DNA of 16,835 bases from CAZLHO01 sp964559455 (GTDB lineage Bacteria > Krumholzibacteriota > Krumholzibacteriia > LZORAL124-64-63). The notes beneath the pieces are model-generated. The model saw only the letters and a program-made list of their open reading frames with translations, searched no databases and had not been told where the DNA came from. Below, in pieces: positions 6,040 to 12,606 of this stretch. The stretch spans positions 1-16,835 of the forward strand of contig CAZLHO010000055.1 of the NCBI GenBank assembly GCA_964559455.1, read 5' to 3'. A program made the position numbers and the translations under genes. Each line of letters opens with the position of its first letter. Within the stretch, counting starts at the first letter, position 1.

Positions 6040-8484
6040 ATGAAACCCACCGCCCGCCTGCTGACGCTCGCCGCCGCGATGCTGATCCTCGCCGCGTCCC
6101 TGGCAGGGGCCCAGGACTGCGTCACCTACGCCGACTATCCGCACTGGCTGGGATCCAGCGGATCGCCCGGCGACGCCTCCTGCCTGGGCCTTTCGGGAAG
6201 CACCCTCTACGCCGGCTGCGGTTACGTCGCCGGCGTCCGGGCCGTGGACGTCTCCGACCCCGCGAACCCGGTGGACCTGGGCGGGCTGGACCTGCCCGGC
6301 GACGGCTACACCCTGGGCCTGGCCGCGGCCGGCGACTTCGCCTTCGTGGGCAGCTACGCCGAGGGCCTGCGCGTGGTCGACATGTCCACACCGGCCGCGC
6401 CGTCCCTGGCCGCCACCGTCTCCTACGCCGACTGTCGCATCTACGGCGTCGCCGTCGACGGAAACCACGCCTACCTGGCCGACACCCGCGGCTGGCTGCG
6501 CGTGGTCGACATCGAGACTCCCTCCTCGGCCTCGGCCCTGACCTCGCTGGCCCTCTCCGGCTGGCCCGAGGACGTGGCCGTCGCCGGCGGCTACGCCTTC
6601 GTGACCACAGGCGACAGCCTGCTGACCGTCGACGTCTCGACTCCTGCCGCGCCCTTCCAGATCGGCGGCATCGGCCTGCCCGGCGGCTACATCTACCATG
6701 TGAACGTGGTCGACGGCCGCGCCTTCGTCTCCGGGGGCGAGGAAGGCTGGTTCATCGTCGACGTGACCACGCCGCAGACGCCGACCCTGCTCGCGCAGGT
6801 GCCTCCCTTCTACGAGACGAACTTCGCCACCGCGCTGGGCGATCTGGCCTTCGCCGCCGACGACGAGGGCGTCGTGATGGTCTACGACATCACCGACCCC
6901 GCCGACCCCTCGTTGATCAACACGATCGGCACCGGGGCTTCGCCTTATCGCATCGTCGCCGACCCGACCGGCGTCTTCGTGGCCGCCGACTACCGCGGGC
7001 TGGTCTCGCTGGCCGTGTCCGAACCGGCGGCCGCCTTTCCTCTGACCGACGTCACCCCGTTGCCGGGCATGGGCGGGGGCATGGATCACCGCGGCGACAC
7101 GCTCTTCGTGGCCGCCGGGGACTCGTTGCTCTCCTTCGACGTCGTCGATCCTTCGGCGCCGGCGCGCATCGACGCCCTGGGCGGTTCCTTCTTCATGGCC
7201 GCGCTGCCCGTGGTGCACGGCGACCATCTCTACCTGGGCCACGGCAACGCCGGCTTCGAGATCGTCGACATCTCGCAGCCGGACATGGTCCACGTGGACA
7301 ACGTCTCGCCGGGCGTCGGCGCCGTCGCGGGGATGAGCGTGGACGGCGACCTCATGGCCGTGACCACCGGCATGCTCTACCTCTACATGTACGACCTGAC
7401 CGATCCCGCGAGCCCTACCCTGGTCGGCACCGAGAATCTGGGCTACTACGCTCTGGACCCGGTGCTGGAAGACGGCCTGCTCTACCTGATCGACAGCAAC
7501 AACGCCCTGAGGATCCTGGACGTCACGGATCCGTCGGCGCCGTTCCAGGTGGGCGCGCTGTCCACGATCCGGCCGTCGGAGATGGTCAAGTCCGGCAGCC
7601 GCGTCTACATCATCGATATCGAAGACGGGCTGATGATCTACGACGTCGCCGACCCGTCGGCCCCCTCGTACCTGGGCGGTCTGACGCTTCCCGACAACTA
7701 CCGGCGCGGACTCGCCATCTGCGGCTCCCTGCTCTACGTGGGCATGGACCTGACCGGCCTATGCGTGGTCGACGTCTCGAATCCCGCCGACCCCCTCTTC
7801 CTGGGCTCGACCAGCTTCCTGGGCGATGTCAGGGACGTGCACAGCCAGGGCAACCGGGTCTGGTTCACGGACTACGACGGCACCCTCTACGGCGCGCCCC
7901 GCGATTGCAGCGACCCGCTGCCGGTCTTCCTGGCCGGCTTCGGGATCCGGCACGACACCGACGCGGTGGTGCTGGACTGGCGGGTCGAGGGCGCGGTCGA
8001 GGCCTCCGACTTCCGGGTGACCGCGAGCCGCGGCGTCGAATCCTGGAACGTGACGGTGGCGGCGGTCCCGGGCGGATTCCAGGCCGTCGACCGCTCACCC
8101 CGGCTGGACGTCGGCGGCGCCGTCGTCTACGAACTGCAATACGCCGACAGCGAGGGCGGCTGGAACCTGCTGGCCAGCCGCACCGTCGACCTGGGCGGAA
8201 CGCCCCGGGCGACGCGGCTGGTCGACGTGCGGCCCAATCCCTTCAACCCCCTGACCGAGGTCCGCTTCGCCCTGGAGAGGGCGGAGCCGGTGCGGATCAC
8301 GGTCCACGACCTGGCCGGCGGCCTGGTGGCCGTGCTCGCAGACGAGCCCTTCGGCCCGGGCGTCCACGCCGTGCTCTGGGACGGGCGCGATGTCGACGGC
8401 CGGCCCGCGGCGGCCGGAGCCTACATCGTGCGCCTGGCCGCGACCGAGCGGATCGACACCCGCAAGGTCGCCCTGGTGCGGTAG
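6040..8484 (+). CDS. Exported LVIVD-repeat beta-propeller protein with FlgD-like C-terminal tail
   Basis: This encodes an 814-residue surface or secreted protein of unknown partner. A signal peptide (about 1-24, ending LAGA before QDC) is followed by thirteen LVIVD-type repeats (about 60-595). Each has a core such as LRVVDMSTPAAP, LRILDVTDPSAP or LCVVDVSNPADP, spaced by roughly 40-45 residues and preceded by A/VxG..AYVA-like strands. Such repeats form beta-propellers, usually for binding or display. A linker domain (about 620-720) leads to a FlgD-like Ig tail beginning RPNPFNPLTEVRF at about 731 and ending TRKVALVR, almost the same last residues as the protease at 193-3834 (TRKMTLVR). I chose ATG at 6040 over TTG at 6034 because of the G-rich Shine-Dalgarno (GGGGGG at 6027-6032) and signal peptide. 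No catalytic residues are recognisable; adhesion or scaffolding is a guess. Confidence 0.88.
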   Translation: MKPTARLLTLAAAMLILAASLAGAQDCVTYADYPHWLGSSGSPGDASCLGLSGSTLYAGCGYVAGVRAVDVSDPANPVDLGGLDLPGDGYTLGLAAAGDFAFVGSYAEGLRVVDMSTPAAPSLAATVSYADCRIYGVAVDGNHAYLADTRGWLRVVDIETPSSASALTSLALSGWPEDVAVAGGYAFVTTGDSLLTVDVSTPAAPFQIGGIGLPGGYIYHVNVVDGRAFVSGGEEGWFIVDVTTPQTPTLLAQVPPFYETNFATALGDLAFAADDEGVVMVYDITDPADPSLINTIGTGASPYRIVADPTGVFVAADYRGLVSLAVSEPAAAFPLTDVTPLPGMGGGMDHRGDTLFVAAGDSLLSFDVVDPSAPARIDALGGSFFMAALPVVHGDHLYLGHGNAGFEIVDISQPDMVHVDNVSPGVGAVAGMSVDGDLMAVTTGMLYLYMYDLTDPASPTLVGTENLGYYALDPVLEDGLLYLIDSNNALRILDVTDPSAPFQVGALSTIRPSEMVKSGSRVYIIDIEDGLMIYDVADPSAPSYLGGLTLPDNYRRGLAICGSLLYVGMDLTGLCVVDVSNPADPLFLGSTSFLGDVRDVHSQGNRVWFTDYDGTLYGAPRDCSDPLPVFLAGFGIRHDTDAVVLDWRVEGAVEASDFRVTASRGVESWNVTVAAVPGGFQAVDRSPRLDVGGAVVYELQYADSEGGWNLLASRTVDLGGTPRATRLVDVRPNPFNPLTEVRFALERAEPVRITVHDLAGGLVAVLADEPFGPGVHAVLWDGRDVDGRPAAAGAYIVRLAATERIDTRKVALVR

Positions 8485-8545
8485 CGGCCGGAGGGCCGGC
8501 GGGGACGGGCCGCCGTGCCGGACGGCGATTCGGCTTGACTTTCCG

Positions 8546-8581
8546 GCCCGCGTGGGCGATTCCGTTTTCGCCCGCGCGGGC
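8546..8581. other. 14-bp inverted repeat (hairpin) without a T-tract
   Basis: Bases 8546-8559 pair with 8568-8581 (14 pairs including one G-T wobble) around an eight-base loop, TTCCGTTT. It lies 62 bases past the LVIVD gene stop and about 55 bases before the promoter candidate of the polyamine operon. There is no T-run on either side, so it is not a standard intrinsic terminator. It may stabilise the 3' end of the LVIVD transcript or be an operator-like palindrome. Confidence 0.5.
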
Positions 8582-8634
8582 GCCCGGATACAGCGGGAAA
8601 ACGGAATTAGTGTGAAGATTTCGATCCGGCCCCC

Positions 8635-8664
8635 TTGCCGCGGGCAGATGGTTTATCCTTATCT
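8635..8664 (+). promoter_or_regulatory. Possible promoter of the small-protein/agmatinase/DHS-like operon
   Basis: TTGCCG (8635-8640) and TTATCT (8659-8664) are 18 bases apart in the only AT-richer patch of the gap 8485-8768. Initiation near 8671 would give a leader of about 98 bases before the first ATG, long enough for some leader control. TATCCT at 8654-8659 is an alternative -10 but would be too close to this -35. Confidence 0.4.
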
Positions 8665-8768
8665 TTCCGACAGGGGACGGTCCGGCCTCCACGGCCGGCC
8701 CGTCCCGGGCCCCCCCGATCCCGCGCACGGGCCGGGGGATGGGAACGACGCCTGATGGAGGTTCTATC

Positions 8769-9053
8769 ATGAGCCGACAGAATCGCCGCTCCTTCGAGAC
8801 GGAGGCCGCGGAGAAGCCCCGCGCCCGTCACAGCGTCGAGAAGCGCGCCCTGGTCGAGACGCCCACCGTCCACGACCCCGTGGTCCGTCCCCGTCGCCGC
8901 CCCCACGTCGACGACGACTGGGATCCCCGCGGGCCCTGGCCCGAGGACGTGCTCGACGACCTCGAAGGCCTGGAGGACCTGGACACCGACGACGTCCTGA
9001 TCCCCGACGAGGACGACTTCGAGGATCCGCTCGGCGGGATAGCCGCCGAATGA
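8769..9053 (+). CDS. Small protein with basic N-half and very acidic C-half, coupled to agmatinase; unrecognised family
   Basis: This encodes a 94-residue cytosolic protein of no family I recognise. GGAGG (8757-8761) lies seven bases before the ATG, and codon use is like the neighbours', which supports a real gene. Residues 1-47 carry about 12 Arg/Lys against 6 acidic residues, including PRRRP at 41-45. Residues 48-94 carry about 21 Asp/Glu and a single Arg, arranged as short acidic clusters with hydrophobic spacers (VLDDLEGLEDLDTDDVLIPDE at 61-81). There are only two lysines (Lys16 and Lys25), one phenylalanine in each half and no cysteine. The composition suggests a disordered protein able to bind a partner or polycations. 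Its stop overlaps the agmatinase start by four bases (ATGA), implying translational coupling. The function is unknown; a regulator, chaperone or substrate of the next two enzymes is conceivable. Confidence 0.8.
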   Translation: MSRQNRRSFETEAAEKPRARHSVEKRALVETPTVHDPVVRPRRRPHVDDDWDPRGPWPEDVLDDLEGLEDLDTDDVLIPDEDDFEDPLGGIAAE

Positions 9054-9931
9054 GCCGTCATCCCCTTCACGACAAGCCCGGCGCCTTCGCCGGCCTGGAG
9101 ACGCCCGTGCCCTACGCGGACGCCCGCTTCGCCGTGCTGCCCCTGCCCTACGACGAGACGAGCACCTGGCGCAAAGGCGCCGACAAGGGACCCGAGGCGA
9201 TCCTGGCCGCCTCGACGCACATGGAGCTCTACGACATCGAGACCGCGAGCCTGCCCTGCGACCAGGGCATCGTCACGATGGCCCCCGTCATCCACGACGG
9301 CGGCCCCGAGGGCATGGTCGAGAAGACACGCGCGGCCGCCCTGGGCCTGATCGACGACGGCAAGACCGTCGTCGGACTGGGTGGGGAGCATTCGGTGGCC
9401 GTCGGGCTCGTCCGGGCGCACGCCGACCGCCATCCGGGACTCTGCGTGCTGCAGATCGACGCCCACGGCGATGGCCGCGACAACTACGAGGGGTCGCCCT
9501 TCAACCACGCCTGCGTGATGGCGCGCGTGGCCGAGGTGGCGGACTTCGTGCAGGTCGGGATCCGCAGCATCGACGCCGCCGAGGCGCCCGGCATGCGGCG
9601 CGACCACGTCTTCTTCGCCCACGAGATCGGCGAAGGCTACGACTTCATCCCCGAGGTCGTCGCGCGGCTGGGCGACCCGGTCTACGTGACGCTGGACCTG
9701 GACGCCCTGGACCCGTCGGTGATGCCGTCGACAGGCACCCCGGAGCCCGGCGGCATGAGCTACCGGCAGGTCACCCGCCTGCTGGCGGCGGTCTGCCGCG
9801 AGCGGCGGGTCGTCGGCTTCGACCTCTGCGAACTGCTTCCCGATCCGGCCGACCCGGGACCGGATTTCCTGGCGGCCCGCCTCGCCTACCAGTTCATGGC
9901 CTACCTGGGCGCGAGCCCGAAGGAGATCTAG
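9050..9931 (+). CDS. speB: Agmatinase-family ureohydrolase
   Basis: This encodes a 293-residue cytosolic dinuclear-manganese hydrolase of the arginase/agmatinase family, which cleaves a guanidino group to an amine plus urea. All metal ligands are visible: His114 in GGEHS; Asp137, His139 and Asp141 in IDAHGD; Asp216 and Asp218 in TLDLDALDP. Glu261 stands at the usual conserved position near the C-terminus. The signature STGTPEPGGM (227-236) and the RDNYEGSPFNHACVMAR block resemble the archaeal-type agmatinases more than the E. coli form. The likely reaction is agmatine to putrescine. Because some related enzymes act on N1-aminopropylagmatine to give spermidine, that substrate is an open alternative, and the gene symbol is approximate. 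The ATG at 9050 overlaps the small upstream gene by four bases, and the next gene starts immediately after its stop, which indicates one polyamine operon. No arginine decarboxylase gene is in view. Confidence 0.92.
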   Translation: MSRHPLHDKPGAFAGLETPVPYADARFAVLPLPYDETSTWRKGADKGPEAILAASTHMELYDIETASLPCDQGIVTMAPVIHDGGPEGMVEKTRAAALGLIDDGKTVVGLGGEHSVAVGLVRAHADRHPGLCVLQIDAHGDGRDNYEGSPFNHACVMARVAEVADFVQVGIRSIDAAEAPGMRRDHVFFAHEIGEGYDFIPEVVARLGDPVYVTLDLDALDPSVMPSTGTPEPGGMSYRQVTRLLAAVCRERRVVGFDLCELLPDPADPGPDFLAARLAYQFMAYLGASPKEI

Positions 9932-10951
9932 ATGCAGAAGAGCGACTTCCTGAAGGAGGTCGTGCGCCACGTGGACGTCACGTCCTTCGACGCCCGGCCC
10001 CTGATCGACGCCTACGGCGACATGGCCTTCCAGGCCCGCAACCTGGCCTCGGCCGCGCGCATCCTCGACCGGATGCTGGCCGACGTCGACTGCGGCGTGA
10101 TCCTGACCCTGGCCGGCTCCCTGTGCTCGGCCGGTTTGAAGGACGCGGTGGCGACGATGATCGACGCGAACATGGTCGACGCCGTGGTCGCCACCGGGGC
10201 CAACATCGTCGACCAGGACTTCTTCGAGGCCCTGGGGTTCCGCCACTACAAGGGCTCGCCCTTCGTCGACGACCAGGCCCTGCGCGCGCTGGGCATCGAC
10301 CGCATCTACGACACCTACATCGACGAGGACGAGCTGCGGGTCTGCGACATGACCGTGGCCGAGATCGCCGGCACGCTGGAGCCGCGCCCCTACTCGTCGC
10401 GGGAGTTCATCCAGGCGATGGGCGCCCACATCGAGGCGAAGGGCTGCGGGTCGGAGAAGTCGATCGTCCTGTCCGCCTACCGCAAGGGCGTGCCGATCTG
10501 GTGCCCCGCCTTCTCGGACTGCTCGGCCGGCTTCGGCCTGATCCACCACCAGTGGCACAACCCCGACCGTCACCTGTCCATCGACTCGGTGGCCGATTTC
10601 CGCGAGCTGACGCAGCTCAAGCTGAAGGTGGGCGAGACGGGGATCCTGATGCTGGGCGGCGGCGTGCCGAAGAACTTCACCCAGGACGTGGTCGTGGCCA
10701 CGGACATCCTGGGCGAGGAGCAGCCCATGCATAAATACGCGATCCAGGTGACCGTGGCCGACGAGCGGGACGGCGCGCTGAGCGGTTCGACGCTGAAGGA
10801 GGCCTGCTCCTGGGGCAAGGTGGACACGACCCACGAGCAGATGGTCTTCGCCGAGGCCACGCTGGCCGTGCCGCTGCTGGTCAGCGACGCCTGGCACCGG
10901 GGCGCCTGGCGGAAGCGCCCGGAGCGGCGCCTGGCCGAGCTCTTCGCCTAG
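9932..10951 (+). CDS. Deoxyhypusine-synthase-like enzyme (bacterial type)
   Basis: This encodes a 339-residue cytosolic NAD-dependent enzyme of the deoxyhypusine synthase (DHS) fold. In eukaryotes and archaea DHS moves the aminobutyl group of spermidine to a lysine of eIF5A; relatives make homospermidine. Visible motifs include ILTLAGSLCSAG (57-68), ANIVDQD (90-96, NAD site region), CPAFSDCSAG, LGGGVPKN (241-248), and SGSTLKEACSWGK with the covalent-intermediate Lys296 and Glu290. Compared from memory with human DHS, the His after GGGVxK is Asn248, and the second Asp of TDGSLGD is Phe201. Both human positions bind spermidine, so substrate handling probably differs. Bacteria lack eIF5A; homospermidine or another aminobutyl product is more likely. 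The ATG directly follows the agmatinase stop, with AAGGAGA overlapping that gene's end. Its 3' end is six bases from the convergent sulfatase-family gene. Confidence 0.88.
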   Translation: MQKSDFLKEVVRHVDVTSFDARPLIDAYGDMAFQARNLASAARILDRMLADVDCGVILTLAGSLCSAGLKDAVATMIDANMVDAVVATGANIVDQDFFEALGFRHYKGSPFVDDQALRALGIDRIYDTYIDEDELRVCDMTVAEIAGTLEPRPYSSREFIQAMGAHIEAKGCGSEKSIVLSAYRKGVPIWCPAFSDCSAGFGLIHHQWHNPDRHLSIDSVADFRELTQLKLKVGETGILMLGGGVPKNFTQDVVVATDILGEEQPMHKYAIQVTVADERDGALSGSTLKEACSWGKVDTTHEQMVFAEATLAVPLLVSDAWHRGAWRKRPERRLAELFA

Positions 10952-10957
10952 CCCGGA

Positions 10958-12388
10958 TCAGTAGCCCAGGGCGCGCAGCCGACGCCGGGCGGCCTCGTCC
11001 AGCTCGACCGCCTCGCCGCCGCCGCCCGCCGACACCGGGGAGCCCGGGTCGAAGAGCTCCCGGATCTTGGAATCCAGGCCCTGGACGATGAGTTGCCGAT
11101 CGTGGGCCATGTTCCGCGTCTCGGCGGGGTCGCCGCGGCGGTCGTAGAGCTCGCTCTCCTCGCGCCCGGCGCTGCGGCGCAGGATCAGCTTCCACTTGCC
11201 GTCGGCCAGCGACTTCACCCAGTCCCCTTCGTCGCCCCCGCGCTCGGCCACCAGCAGCGACCGGCCCCGCCCCCGTCGTCCCAGCAGCTGCTGCGCCAGG
11301 CTGCGCCCGTCCAGGCCGGGTGGCGTCTCCAGACCCGTCAGCTCGAGCAGCGTGGGCGTCAGGTCGAGCAACGAGACGTCCTCGGCCACCACGCGGCCCG
11401 CGCCGATCCCCCCGGGGAGCTTGACGATCAACGGGACGTGGAGCGCCTCGACGTAGGGATCGGCGTGGGTGTACCAGAGGTCGTGCTCGCCCAGGTGCTC
11501 TCCATGATCCGCAAAGAGGACGATCAGCGCGTCTTCATAAAGCCCCTGCTCCTTCAGCTGCGCGATCGTCCGGCCGACCCTGTCGTCGACGAAATCGACT
11601 CCGGCCATGTACTGACGGCGGGGGTATTCGCCGTCGGTGACGCCCTCGAGCCAGTCGTACATGCCGTTGCCCCTGTTGACGACCTTGTTGGCGTCCGAGA
11701 GCAGGAAGGGCAGGATCGGCGGTCCCGGCGCGCGGGGATCGCCGTCGTAGTACTTCGCGGCGAAGGGGGCGGGCGGCAGGTAGGGTGCGTGGGCGTCGAA
11801 CCAGTGCAGCAGCAGCAGGAAGGGCCGGTCCCGCCGCTCCATCGCGAAGCGGGCCCCGACGGCGACGACCCGGTCGGCCTGGCGGTCCCGCGGGACGTTC
11901 GCCAGGTCGCGCAGCGTCTCGAAGCCCCGGGTCACTCCGAAGTCCGGGCCCAGATACTCCACGGTCACCGCCGCTCCCGTGGCGTAGCCTGCGGCGCCGA
12001 AACGTTCGGCCAGGGTCGGGATGCTGTCGGCCAGAGCGGCGTGCCCGCCGCCGACAGCGCCGTGGCGCCAGGGTCGCAGGCCGGTGAAGGCCGATGCGAA
12101 GGACGGCAGGGTCCAGGGCGCCGCGGCCCAGGCGTCGGTGAACAGCACGCCGTCCGCGGCCAGGGCGTCGATGTTGGGGGTGGCCACCTCGGGGTGGCCG
12201 TAGCAGCCCAGGTGATCGGCCCGCACGGTGTCCAGGGCCAGCAGGACGATGTTCGGCGGCGGACCGTCGCCGGGCAGGGTCGCCGGCCCGCCGCCGCAGC
12301 CGGCCAGCGACGCCGCGGCGGCGAGGGCAAGGACGAAGGCGAGGATCCGCAGCGTCGACGCGCCGCTCAGGGCTCGGTTGCTTCTCAT
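10958..12388 (-). CDS. Sulfatase-family (alkaline phosphatase superfamily) lipoprotein with Thr at the formylglycine position
   Basis: This encodes a 476-residue lipoprotein. The N-terminus has a hydrophobic stretch and a lipobox LAGC (Cys31), so the enzyme should be membrane-anchored outside the cytoplasm. The sulfatase fold is clear: NIVLLALDTVRADHLGCYG (metal ligand Asp53), PWTLPSFASAFTG.RPWRHG (91-110), LHWFDAHAPYLPP, and FADHGEHLGEHDLWYTH with the second metal site. Where true sulfatases have Cys/Ser-x-Pro-Ser-Arg (the Cys or Ser becoming formylglycine), this protein reads Thr93-Leu-Pro-Ser-Phe. The superfamily also contains enzymes with a Thr nucleophile, such as phosphoethanolamine transferases, so a phosphoryl-transfer or phosphatase role is as plausible as sulfate ester hydrolysis. 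The ATG at 12388 has a strong GGGAGGTG nearby. The same frame stays open upstream to 13792, but that part lies over the cytochrome gene and is not coding. Confidence 0.87.
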   Translation of the reverse strand: MRSNRALSGASTLRILAFVLALAAAASLAGCGGGPATLPGDGPPPNIVLLALDTVRADHLGCYGHPEVATPNIDALAADGVLFTDAWAAAPWTLPSFASAFTGLRPWRHGAVGGGHAALADSIPTLAERFGAAGYATGAAVTVEYLGPDFGVTRGFETLRDLANVPRDRQADRVVAVGARFAMERRDRPFLLLLHWFDAHAPYLPPAPFAAKYYDGDPRAPGPPILPFLLSDANKVVNRGNGMYDWLEGVTDGEYPRRQYMAGVDFVDDRVGRTIAQLKEQGLYEDALIVLFADHGEHLGEHDLWYTHADPYVEALHVPLIVKLPGGIGAGRVVAEDVSLLDLTPTLLELTGLETPPGLDGRSLAQQLLGRRGRGRSLLVAERGGDEGDWVKSLADGKWKLILRRSAGREESELYDRRGDPAETRNMAHDRQLIVQGLDSKIRELFDPGSPVSAGGGGEAVELDEAARRRLRALGY

Positions 12389-12412
12389 GGGGGCACCTCC
12401 CGGTCTGCCGTA

Positions 12413-12441
12413 GGCATAGTACGACCGGCCCGGGGATTCAA
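12413..12441 (-). promoter_or_regulatory. Likely promoter of the sulfatase-family lipoprotein gene
   Basis: On the minus strand, TTGAAT (12436-12441) and TATGCC (12413-12418) are spaced by 17 bases, about 25 bases upstream of the ATG at 12388. A TACTAT two bases further upstream is an alternative -10. The spacing is ideal, but the -10 box is only a partial match. Confidence 0.4.
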
Positions 12442-12474
12442 CCCCCAACGAGAAAGACGGCGACAACGCCCCGC

Positions 12475-12543
12475 TCAGTCGACGATGCGGTAGCAGACGA
12501 CCTCCATCGGCGGCGCCGGGGAGTCGAAGGCGAACTGCCGCAT
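12475..12543 (-). pseudogene. Possible 3' remnant of a lost gene (22-codon open frame)
   Basis: In the 218-base gap between the cytochrome and the sulfatase-family gene, a short minus-strand frame reads MRQFAFDSPAPPMEVVCYRIVD then stop. An in-frame TGA lies three codons before its ATG, and there is no good Shine-Dalgarno. Its ending resembles the last beta strand of a secreted Ig or fibronectin-like domain more than a free peptide, so it may be the tail of a deleted gene. It could equally be chance; the rest of the gap shows only the promoter for the sulfatase-family gene. Confidence 0.25.
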
Positions 12544-12606
12544 CGATGCTCACGGCAGGCAAGTACGAAGGGCGGCCCACGGGGGTTGTGTCGGTGCGCG
12601 TCCGGA

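Noticed and set aside
8828..10897. Long minus-strand frame across the agmatinase and DHS-like genes
   Set aside because: Both plus-strand genes have complete catalytic motifs and good ribosome sites; the minus frame has no recognisable domain.
9932..10951. Naming this gene as true deoxyhypusine synthase acting on eIF5A
   Set aside because: Bacteria lack eIF5A, and residues expected to hold spermidine appear to be changed. A DHS-like label is safer.
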